The translations under genes and the position numbers were made by a program. This document shows positions 47,091 through 54,985 of a stretch of DNA of 63,720 bases, in pieces (positions within the stretch are counted from its first letter, which is position 1; every line of letters begins with the position of its first letter). This DNA is from an uncultured bacterium (GTDB lineage Bacteria; Cyanobacteriota; Vampirovibrionia; Gastranaerophilales; Gastranaerophilaceae): NCBI GenBank assembly GCA_902765215.1, contig CACWZA010000008.1, positions 1-63,720 of the forward strand. The letters run 5' to 3'. A model generated the notes under the pieces. That model did no database searches, had not been told where the DNA came from, and saw only the letters and a program-made list of their open reading frames with translations.

Positions 47091-47642
47091 CTAGACAATC
47101 GAAGTTTCTGCCTTTTTTAGTATATTTTCAACATCTGAGCCAATAATATCGAGTTCTTCTGCTTTGATGAGAACTACATCATTAATTCCATAGAAGTTAT
47201 TACATAGGGACTTTATATATCCGAATCCAAATTCTTCATTAAATATTTTACCGCCGGCTGTTGTTATATAATACAGTTTTTTTGCACTGCAAAGTCCTTT
47301 TGGAATACCATCAGAAGAATACTCAAAAGTTAAACCCAAAATATTTATCGCTTCGATGTAACACTTTAACGAAGCAGGGAATGACAAATCCCAAAACGGA
47401 GCTGCTACAACAATTATATCTGCTTTTGCAAAATCTTTTGCATAATTAAATATCGGGTTGTTAAAATCTTTTGCTTCTGCAAGTTTTGTCCTAAAATCCA
47501 GTAATTCAAGATTTAACGGCTGAATGCACTCTTTTTCAAGATTTATTTCCTTAATTTCGTCATTAAATTTGTTTAATAAGTAATCCGCAAGTCTTTTTGT
47601 TCTTGACTCATTTCTTACACAAGCATTTACAAATAATATCAT
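47091..47642 (-). CDS. FMN-dependent NADH-azoreductase-like flavodoxin-fold oxidoreductase
   Basis: 183 residues. Flavodoxin_2 fold: MILFVNACVRNESRTKRLADYLL (phosphate loop), AKADIIVVAAPFWDLSFPASLKCYIEAI (FMN/dimer segment) and YITTAGG. Members reduce quinones, azo dyes or nitro compounds with NAD(P)H. Cytoplasmic. A fragment of a paralogue lies immediately downstream. Confidence 0.9.
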   Translation of the reverse strand: MILFVNACVRNESRTKRLADYLLNKFNDEIKEINLEKECIQPLNLELLDFRTKLAEAKDFNNPIFNYAKDFAKADIIVVAAPFWDLSFPASLKCYIEAINILGLTFEYSSDGIPKGLCSAKKLYYITTAGGKIFNEEFGFGYIKSLCNNFYGINDVVLIKAEELDIIGSDVENILKKAETSIV

Positions 47643-47720
47643 GTCACCCTCTAATAATACTTTTATTAATTAATTTTATAACATAAAATAATATTTTTTA
47701 GCTGATATTTAATACGGACT

Positions 47721-48338
47721 CTACCAGTATTCTTCTTTGTATTTGCAGTCTGCCTCTGCCTCTTCATTCCAGATATAACGATTTTCTACATCTTTCGTTC
47801 TGTTAAACCCCTGTTTTTCATAAAATCTTTGAGCCGTTGAAGAAGATATCAAATTAATACTTCTGTCGTTATATTTATCTTTCAGACTATCTATCATACT
47901 TTTTCCGATATGTTTGTATTTTGGCTGTTCTAATGTATAAATAAGATCAGGGTTAACCTGAAGGTGAACAACCTTAACTCGCTTTTTTGTTTCAAAAATA
48001 TGAGCTATTGCCTCTATGTTGTCAGAATTGAGTTTCTGAAAATCTTTTTGCTGAGTGGTTATAACAAAGAACTTGTCAGACGGGTTTTCATCAGTTGACC
48101 AGCGCAGCGTTCCCATACTGTTTGCGATATTCATACCGTATAAATCGCCATCCCAGTATTCTACTGCATTTCTAACGGACTTCATATCGTCGCTGTCCTT
48201 TGGGCTGACTTCAACGAACGATACAGGCACATCATTATATTCACCGTTGTCCCTGTCATATTTTAATGCTTTAGTTTTGGACAACAGTTGCGCCTGAAAA
48301 TTAATACCTGTGTGTGCTGATAGTTTCATATTATTCAT
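47721..48338 (-). CDS. GNAT-fold protein with N-terminal NFQA motif
   Basis: 205 residues. C-terminal half is GNAT-like: VVHLQVNPDLIYTLEQPKYK, then HIGKSMIDSLK, NLISSSTAQRFYEKQGF. The N-terminus MKLSAHTGINFQAQLLSK carries an F-(Q/K)-A motif also present in the 57731 protein. ATG 48338 (or 48329); no clear SD. Substrate unknown. Confidence 0.72.
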   Translation of the reverse strand: MNNMKLSAHTGINFQAQLLSKTKALKYDRDNGEYNDVPVSFVEVSPKDSDDMKSVRNAVEYWDGDLYGMNIANSMGTLRWSTDENPSDKFFVITTQQKDFQKLNSDNIEAIAHIFETKKRVKVVHLQVNPDLIYTLEQPKYKHIGKSMIDSLKDKYNDRSINLISSSTAQRFYEKQGFNRTKDVENRYIWNEEAEADCKYKEEYW

Positions 48339-48477
48339 TTAAACGGTCAAACATAAATTTTGTTGCGGTTTATATTCCAGATTTTATAAACAATTGTAAC
48401 AAAATACACATTTCTGAAATGAGAGGATATAAAATAACTTTATATATATAAGATATTAATTGTGAGGTGTTATTTAT

Positions 48478-50061
48478 ATGTCAGAAAACAATGCATTAGA
48501 AAAGTTGTTTACAGCAGGACTAACAAAAGAACAGTTTATCCAGAGATATAACGAATTAAAGTATGAAGAAGAAGGTAAGCAAAATACATCATCTATTTTC
48601 AAACGAGATATGAATAATACCTTAGGTGCATTATTTGACACACTAAACGGCACAACAGGGGTTGCTGACGACAAGTTAAGCGATGAAGAAATAAATGTAC
48701 TCAAAAATTATGTAACCGCTGACGGAAAAGACGGTGAAAATGTTCTTTCTGAAGAAGATATGGCAGAACTCTATGAAAAAACTATCCAAAACATTCTGAC
48801 AAAATACTCATCAGAGTCACCTGATAAAATGTATAAGGCTGCCGTTACTGACGGTGGTGTTAAACCAAGTATTTTGGGTGAAACAGCAGAATCAGCATAT
48901 TTATCAGGGATAAATTCACAAATTGATGCGGTAAACCAACTCGCTAAAGCAAGAAAAGATGTTTACTCTTCAAGAATGAGCAGATACAGATCAGAGCTTG
49001 ATGCACTCTATATGACAAGCCACGCTCTGATGGAGGATGAAAAAACTGCTAAGAAAACAGAAGAAAAAATCAAACAAAAAGAACAACAACTTAAAGAAAA
49101 AGAGGACGAAATCAGAGATAAAGAGGCAGAACTTGATGCAATAGAAAATGAAATCAAGTATGCAAAATCAATGAATCCTGAGGATATGGACGAAAACACT
49201 CTGAAAAATTTGCAAACAAAATATGACAACCTTAAAGAGGACTGTGAAAAATTATTATCAAAAATCAATGAACTCAATTCGGATATAGACAAACTAAGAG
49301 CGGATAAATTACGCAAAGTCAGTGATATCACACTTAAAAGACAGGGTTTGCTTGATAAGAAAAATCAGCTTGAACATGCAATGCAAACAGAAGAAACAAA
49401 CTATAAAAACGATATCGGGGCCTATGCTCAACAACTTCAAACCTTAAAAGCAATGCAGGATTATGCGATTGAACAATCAGCGCCTACAAGTTATTCAAAG
49501 AACTATTCAGACTCTGATACATCAGCGCCGTTCACGGGTAACGCACAAGATTTGAAGAACATTTGGCATAAATCACACCCACACCTCACAGACGGGTTCT
49601 ATAACAAAGTTATAGCAGTTTCAGACAGATTAGGCTGTGACCCTAACGCACTTATGGCAATCATGAACTCAGAAAGCGGCATTACAACAACAGCACAAAA
49701 CAAAAGCAGCAGTGCAACAGGTTTAATACAGTTTATGCCAAAGACTGCACAGGCACTCGGTACATCAACAACAGCATTAAAACAAATGAGCCCCGAACAA
49801 CAACTCGTATATGTTGAAAAATGCTTTATGATGTCTAAAAAGATTGCAGGTTTCAAACCTGGTGATAAAATCAGTCAGGGGCAGTTATATGCTTTAGTAT
49901 TCCTGCCTGCTTATGCTAAACGGGATGTGCTGACTGTCAGCGGCCAAAAATACTACAATGCAAACAAAGGCCTCGATATGGACAAGGACGGCAAAATAAC
50001 TATCCAAGACCTTAATGCAAGGGTTGAAAAAATGAAGCCTAAGTCAATAAGAAAAGCATAA
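48478..50061 (+). CDS. Coiled-coil protein with C-terminal SLT lytic transglycosylase domain
   Basis: 527 residues. No Sec signal. N-terminal about 110 residues with EF-hand-like helices (DKLSDEEINVLKNYVTADGKDGENVLSEEDM), a long coiled coil (about residues 165-325), then a lysozyme-like SLT domain from about residue 375: ALMAIMNSESGI with catalytic Glu399, SSATGLIQFMPKTA, YALVFLPAYA. It ends with a calcium-loop-like DMDKDGKITIQDL. Cleaves peptidoglycan glycan strands if exported; the lack of a Sec signal recalls transglycosylases delivered by specialised secretion systems or phage, which is inference. Promoter not sigma-28-like. A terminator lies just beyond, inside the converging gene. Confidence 0.85.
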   Translation: MSENNALEKLFTAGLTKEQFIQRYNELKYEEEGKQNTSSIFKRDMNNTLGALFDTLNGTTGVADDKLSDEEINVLKNYVTADGKDGENVLSEEDMAELYEKTIQNILTKYSSESPDKMYKAAVTDGGVKPSILGETAESAYLSGINSQIDAVNQLAKARKDVYSSRMSRYRSELDALYMTSHALMEDEKTAKKTEEKIKQKEQQLKEKEDEIRDKEAELDAIENEIKYAKSMNPEDMDENTLKNLQTKYDNLKEDCEKLLSKINELNSDIDKLRADKLRKVSDITLKRQGLLDKKNQLEHAMQTEETNYKNDIGAYAQQLQTLKAMQDYAIEQSAPTSYSKNYSDSDTSAPFTGNAQDLKNIWHKSHPHLTDGFYNKVIAVSDRLGCDPNALMAIMNSESGITTTAQNKSSSATGLIQFMPKTAQALGTSTTALKQMSPEQQLVYVEKCFMMSKKIAGFKPGDKISQGQLYALVFLPAYAKRDVLTVSGQKYYNANKGLDMDKDGKITIQDLNARVEKMKPKSIRKA

Positions 50062-50064
50062 TTA

Positions 50065-50682
50065 TTACATATTAACCAAATCACTCTCATTGATATAATC
50101 GATGAGAGTTTTTGATTCTCCCCATTCAATATTCAGATTCTTTGCAAGACTCAGTTTTAAAACATGTTCGCGGGATATTCTGTATGCCTTCGGCTCGGTT
50201 TCACATAACGGTTTACCGTCTTTTTCAATCACTATCTGACGGGAATCGTTATCGTAGACTTTAGAATAATTTAACCCAAACTCCTGACAAAACGGCATAG
50301 TAAGGTGTTCGTCCTCGTGTTCGACAAGCAGTCCGAAAGTTCTGCAAATAATTCCTCTGTGTTCATAAACAGAACAGCGATGATCAATAAGGAACGGACA
50401 GTCATACATAAACTGCTCGCCCGTAAACTTTGATTTTTCTTCATTGATACGGGCAATATTTTCAAAAATCTTTAACTTTGTATCTTTATCAAGAGTTTTA
50501 AACGCTTCGACAAGATAATCAAACTCTAATTTTGAAAACGGATATTCACCTTTCTCGCAACAATGTGAACACCCCTCTTTGCACATTATAAACTCTTTCT
50601 GGTCATTAAACATCCGCTCCAGCTCTTTTCCGAACTGGAACAAAAACATTTCATATCTTTTATTTAAATCAAACTCAACCAT
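50065..50682 (-). CDS. YkgJ family cysteine cluster protein
   Basis: 205 residues with CKEGCSHCC near residue 35 and CPFLIDHRCSVYEHRGIICRTFG further on, the CxxCxxCC zinc- or iron-chelating pattern. Function of the family is not established. It lies 8 nt downstream of rsmG and overlaps no gene; the 3' end of the coding region contains the terminator of the opposite-strand transglycosylase gene. Confidence 0.88.
   Translation of the reverse strand: MVEFDLNKRYEMFLFQFGKELERMFNDQKEFIMCKEGCSHCCEKGEYPFSKLEFDYLVEAFKTLDKDTKLKIFENIARINEEKSKFTGEQFMYDCPFLIDHRCSVYEHRGIICRTFGLLVEHEDEHLTMPFCQEFGLNYSKVYDNDSRQIVIEKDGKPLCETEPKAYRISREHVLKLSLAKNLNIEWGESKTLIDYINESDLVNM
50084..50113 (+). terminator. Terminator of the SLT gene, embedded in the YkgJ coding end
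   Basis: CTCTCATTGAT, ATA loop, ATCGATGAGAG (11 bp including one T-G pair), followed by five T. Confidence 0.8.
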
Positions 50683-50690
50683 AGAACACC

Positions 50691-51293
50691 TTATTTTTGG
50701 AAAATAACCAGATTACGGATAAATTTATCCTCAAGCGGTAACTCATACTCGATTGTCGGCAGAATCTTCAGATGAAGTTTTCTTATTAAATTCTTTGCCT
50801 CATCAATTTCTTCATTCGCCGATTTAGACTTATATAGCACGATATAGCCATTATCTGCTAACAACGGATAAGCATATTTTAAGAGCAGATCAATCTTTCC
50901 GACAGCACGGCTTGTAATCAAATCAAACTTAATATCTTTGATGTTTTCAACCCTGTCATTTATCAATGTCAGATTTGAAAGGTTTAACTTCTCTGAAATC
51001 TCAGTAACGGCACGAATTTTCTTACCAATACTGTCAACCCCGTAAACACTGATCTGCGGATATTCCATAGCAAGCGGAACAGAAGGGAACCCGCCGCCCG
51101 TACCAATATCAAGCAATTTTGCAGGGGTATATCCATACTTTTCAAAAAACAGTTTTATAGCAAGTGAATCGAAAAAATGTTTCTCATATAAAAACTTTTC
51201 ATCATTCTTAGAGATAAGATTAATCTTAGAATTTTCATCTAAGAAAACAGTTTTAAACTTCTCATAATCAGCATTTACGGTAATATTACTCAT
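50691..51293 (-). CDS. rsmG: 16S rRNA (guanine527-N7)-methyltransferase
   Basis: 200-residue SAM-dependent enzyme that methylates G527 of 16S rRNA. Motif I LLDIGTGGGFPSVPLA, then GVDSIGKKIRAV, LTLINDRVEN and LITSRAVGKIDLLLKY are typical of GidB. Overlaps the upstream ATPase/TPR gene by 8 nt. mnmG, a common neighbour, is not here. Confidence 0.93.
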   Translation of the reverse strand: MSNITVNADYEKFKTVFLDENSKINLISKNDEKFLYEKHFFDSLAIKLFFEKYGYTPAKLLDIGTGGGFPSVPLAMEYPQISVYGVDSIGKKIRAVTEISEKLNLSNLTLINDRVENIKDIKFDLITSRAVGKIDLLLKYAYPLLADNGYIVLYKSKSANEEIDEAKNLIRKLHLKILPTIEYELPLEDKFIRNLVIFQK

Positions 51294-53544
51294 AATCCGG
51301 CACTAACTCCTCAAACTTTTCTTTGCCTATTCTGGCTCTTATATCCTCAATTCTTGATTTAATCATTGAGAAATTAGGCTCCTCAATAACCTCGACACCC
51401 TCTTTATAAAGCGATAAGTATTCCTCAAGCGCTTTTTCCGGCTCAGGATAATCATAGTAAACATCACCCAGTTTAATAATACTCAGCAATAACGCGTTAT
51501 AGTCATCAGTTTTGAGTGCGTGTTCTTTTGCCTCAACTGCCATTTTGACAAGTTTGTCTTTCTCTGATTTTTCCGTAAGTTCAATCAGTTTAGAGAGCGA
51601 ATAGTACATCCCGTAGTCGTTTTCGGATATTTTATCCGCCTCATATGCCTTTTCAAAACAATCTTTTGCCTCTGATTTTAAATCGTTGTCATAAAATAAA
51701 TCACCGAGGTTTGAATATGCAAGAGCTTGATATTTACTTGTTGTATCATTGATTGCGATACATTTTTGATAATACTCGACTGCACTGTTTATATCACTGT
51801 TTTCATCAGATAAAATAGCGTATTTAAAATAAAGCTCCATTTTAAGATGATTAGGGGTATTTTCATCAATATATTTTATCCCCGCATCATAGTGCTGCAG
51901 CGCAACCTCTTTGTTTGATGTTGAAAGCGCAATATTACCGAGCAGAACATTACAACCAGATAAAACATAATTGTTTTGTGAAAGAGTAAGCAAAGTTTTG
52001 AGTATCTTAATAGAATCAACAATTCTGAAACTCTGGTAATAAATATATGCCTTTTCAAACTGCACAAGATACATCTTTTCATAATCGGAAATATTCTGAT
52101 AATGGCGTTCAAGAAGGTCATAATAATAAAGTGCATATTTCCATTTTGTAAGTTTAGAAAAGGTCTTTGCAAACAGGTCATAAACAAAATAGAGCGAATC
52201 AGAGCCCTGTATTTCCTCTTTTTTATCCATTACAAGGGTGAGTGCCTCAATAACTTTTAAATACTCAAATTTATCGAATAACTCTTTAGATTTTGCCAAT
52301 AATTCCTGAGTCGTGAGTCCCTCAAACTCGTTAACTTTTTCTGCCTGTGCTTCTGTGGTTTCAGCAGACTCAGCCGCTTCGGCTTCCTTATCCTTTGCCT
52401 GTTTATCCTCTATTTTAGGGACATCTAAATCAATTCCTTTATAAAAGGCAATCTCATCCTGCATAGAAGCACGAGAGATAGTAAAATCGCGTTCTTCAGG
52501 CGGAAGTTCAACCTGTTTTTCATAGTATGATGCAAGTCGTTTTTTAGAAATTTCATCACCTATTGAATCTTCAAGCTGTAACTTCAAAAACTCTGAAGGG
52601 TAATATAATTCGCCCTTTTTATAAATATAGAAGTTATCCGAAAGCATCTTAATAATGTTTTCAGGGTAACTGCCGATTGTCTGCAGAATTTTTATATTAA
52701 GTCCGTGATGTAGTTTTACAAAAAGGTTAAAAGCAGATTTTGTAGTACCTACAATCAGTTTGTAATAGAGTTTTGCAAGGAACACATCAAACTTTTCACC
52801 GGAATTTGTGTACATTACAATAAAATCATTAACCGCAAGCTCCTGATTAATCATAATCTTACAGGAAATACACGCACTAAAGAAATACCCTCTTGTCAGC
52901 CTGTAAAACTGATCAAGCATTGCAGGAGTAGCCTTTATCCCAAATTCTCTGATATAGGTTTCAAAAATCTCTTTTGATAAAGCCTTAACCATCAGTTTTA
53001 CATACGGAATTTTTTCAGGGATGATATCCGTATCAAAGGTTCTGGCGCAAATTACTGATTTTATATTGTTTTTCTCAGAAAGCGAATAAATATAGTTTAG
53101 GATATCAGGTTTGTTCTCGTCTTTTATCGCATCTAAATTGAAAAATACCGGAACAAATTTCATGTCAAATTTTGTAAGAAAGTATTCTATCTTATCACTG
53201 ACAGAGTTTATTGCATCGAGTTCCGCATTATTTTTTACGGCAGTTTTTTGTTTTAAAACCTTTAAAAAAGTCAGCTGAACATCATCAAGTTTAGCAGACT
53301 CCGTACACACAAAACGCATTATTATAGTATGTTTATCAAGATATGAGAGAATGTGCTCTGCTATCTGTTTTTTTCCCACCCCTGCAAAACCATTAATAAG
53401 CATAATTTTGCTGTCACCCTGAAAAAACGCAAATGCTTTTTTCAAAATAGCATCATTGTTCTTCTGAACATGTCCGTTAATCTCAGCAGAGGACATATTC
53501 ATCAAATCTTCATAATTCGCAGTTGCAGATAAAAAACTTACCAT
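51286..53544 (-). CDS. P-loop ATPase-like protein with C-terminal TPR repeats
   Basis: 752 residues. N-terminal NTPase-like region (about residues 1-340) with LINGFAGVGKKQIAEHIL at 50-67. The Walker A reads GFAGVGKK, so the usual Ser/Thr after GK is Lys; a Walker-B-like FVPVFFNLDAI follows. An acidic Glu/Ala-rich linker (about 365-405) leads to a helical region with at least six TPR-like repeats (about 410-720), for example YQALAYSNLGDLFYDNDLKS. Architecture resembles STAND/AAA+ signalling ATPases with a TPR sensor. No TM. First gene of the operon with rsmG and ykgJ. Whether it hydrolyses ATP is doubtful given the Walker A change. Confidence 0.8.
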   Translation of the reverse strand: MVSFLSATANYEDLMNMSSAEINGHVQKNNDAILKKAFAFFQGDSKIMLINGFAGVGKKQIAEHILSYLDKHTIIMRFVCTESAKLDDVQLTFLKVLKQKTAVKNNAELDAINSVSDKIEYFLTKFDMKFVPVFFNLDAIKDENKPDILNYIYSLSEKNNIKSVICARTFDTDIIPEKIPYVKLMVKALSKEIFETYIREFGIKATPAMLDQFYRLTRGYFFSACISCKIMINQELAVNDFIVMYTNSGEKFDVFLAKLYYKLIVGTTKSAFNLFVKLHHGLNIKILQTIGSYPENIIKMLSDNFYIYKKGELYYPSEFLKLQLEDSIGDEISKKRLASYYEKQVELPPEERDFTISRASMQDEIAFYKGIDLDVPKIEDKQAKDKEAEAAESAETTEAQAEKVNEFEGLTTQELLAKSKELFDKFEYLKVIEALTLVMDKKEEIQGSDSLYFVYDLFAKTFSKLTKWKYALYYYDLLERHYQNISDYEKMYLVQFEKAYIYYQSFRIVDSIKILKTLLTLSQNNYVLSGCNVLLGNIALSTSNKEVALQHYDAGIKYIDENTPNHLKMELYFKYAILSDENSDINSAVEYYQKCIAINDTTSKYQALAYSNLGDLFYDNDLKSEAKDCFEKAYEADKISENDYGMYYSLSKLIELTEKSEKDKLVKMAVEAKEHALKTDDYNALLLSIIKLGDVYYDYPEPEKALEEYLSLYKEGVEVIEEPNFSMIKSRIEDIRARIGKEKFEELVPDYE

Positions 53545-53688
53545 AACAAAACTATTTTATATTATTAAACCTCATTTTGTAAATACACTCAATAAACTAA
53601 AACTTTTAGTTTTGCAAATAAATGTAACCTGTTTGCATTAAACGACTTTTAATAGTAAAATATTATAAGATACTTGGGAGAGGTAGAA

Positions 53689-53793
53689 ATGGATTTTTTT
53701 AGAAGACACCAAAGAGCAATAATTGCGCTAATTGCAGTAACATTTATTGCATGGACGGTAGGGTTAATGCTATTACCTGCAATGGTGGGATAA
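53689..53793 (+). CDS. Small 34-aa single-TM peptide coupled to the M23 peptidase gene
   Basis: 34 codons from ATG 53689: a charged head MDFFRRHQRA followed by one hydrophobic helix (IIALIAVTFIAWTVGLMLL) and PAMVG. Strong SD GGGAGAGG 5 nt upstream. Its stop TAA shares one base with the ATG of the M23 peptidase gene, which has no other good SD, so translation is probably coupled. The head-plus-TM resembles the start of PpiD/SurA-type membrane proteins but nothing follows. Function unknown. Confidence 0.65.
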   Translation: MDFFRRHQRAIIALIAVTFIAWTVGLMLLPAMVG

Positions 53794-54968
53794 TGAAGAA
53801 AATACTTGGGATAGTTTTATTATTTGTTGCAACTCTGTTTGTACTCGGGCAGGGCAGAACTTATGCTGCAAATAATAACAGCTTCATAAACAAGTATAAA
53901 AATGCCACCAAAGCAGTGAAACAACAGGCAATATTCGACCTTAGAAAAAAACAGGAAAACGCTCACAACAAAGCACACCAACTCAGAGTGCTAGAAAGAA
54001 TGGAATCAGGTAAACTCTACAATAACCAGAGAAAACTTGAAACAACAAGAAATAACCTTGCTGTCACACAAAGAGATTACAACAACAAACTCAATCAACT
54101 TAACAATACAAAAGCAAAAAAAGTTATAGCAGAAGTAGAATATGTCAAAATTTATGACGGAATAAAACAGAGAATATGTCAGATTTACAAAACCCAAAGA
54201 AAAGGGTTTCTTGAATTATTGTTAACCTCTAGCGATGTCAACATGTTCTTTGACAGACTCCATTATGAAAGCATCATAATGAGTGAGGACTACAAGAGAA
54301 TGAGAGCTGCCCGCCAAAAAGCGGAAGAAATTGCTATTCTTGAACAACAAATCGCACAGGAGCAGGCAAGCCTGGCTAAATCAAGACGACAACTGATGGC
54401 TCAGCAACGCGCTATTAAAAGCGATATTGCTTACAACCAGAAAATGATTAATAAGCTCCGTACAAACAGAGCATACTATGAACGCTCTGAAAACGAATTG
54501 GCAAGACAATCTGCAAGCTTGGAAGCAATGCTCGCTAACCGCAGTCCGTCTATGAGCTCTGACATTAAAGTTACAACAGGTTTTATAAGACCGTTAGGCG
54601 GTCAGATAACATCACCTTTCGGATACAGGGTGCACCCTATCTTCAAAACGAGAAAATTCCACTCGGGTATAGATATTGCTGCACCTATGAACACACCAAT
54701 TAAAGCTGCAAACACCGGTAAAGTAATCATGGCAGGCTGGTACGGCGGATACGGGAAGGTTGTTATTATCGATCACGGGGTCATAAGAGGTCAGTCCATA
54801 ACTACACTGTATGGACACATGAACTCAATATCTGTTTCACAGGGGCAAAGTGTGAAACAAGGACAAATTATTGGTAGGGTAGGAACTACAGGCTACAGTA
54901 CAGGCCCGCACTGTCACTTTGAAGTGCGTGTTAAAGGTCAGCCTAGAAATCCATTGAATTATATTTAA
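53793..54968 (+). CDS. M23 family metallopeptidase with EnvC-like coiled coil
   Basis: 391 residues from ATG 53793 (the frame extends upstream but lacks a better start). Sec signal MKKILGIVLLFVATLFVLGQ...TYA. Long coiled coil (about residues 40-250), then a LytM/M23 domain: FGYRVHPIFKTRKFHSGIDI with His290 and Asp294, and GPHCHFEV with His373 and His375, a complete zinc site. Either an active periplasmic endopeptidase or an EnvC-type amidase activator; intact ligands favour catalysis. Confidence 0.92.
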   Translation: MKKILGIVLLFVATLFVLGQGRTYAANNNSFINKYKNATKAVKQQAIFDLRKKQENAHNKAHQLRVLERMESGKLYNNQRKLETTRNNLAVTQRDYNNKLNQLNNTKAKKVIAEVEYVKIYDGIKQRICQIYKTQRKGFLELLLTSSDVNMFFDRLHYESIIMSEDYKRMRAARQKAEEIAILEQQIAQEQASLAKSRRQLMAQQRAIKSDIAYNQKMINKLRTNRAYYERSENELARQSASLEAMLANRSPSMSSDIKVTTGFIRPLGGQITSPFGYRVHPIFKTRKFHSGIDIAAPMNTPIKAANTGKVIMAGWYGGYGKVVIIDHGVIRGQSITTLYGHMNSISVSQGQSVKQGQIIGRVGTTGYSTGPHCHFEVRVKGQPRNPLNYI

Positions 54969-54985
54969 AAGTTATAGGGTAAAAA

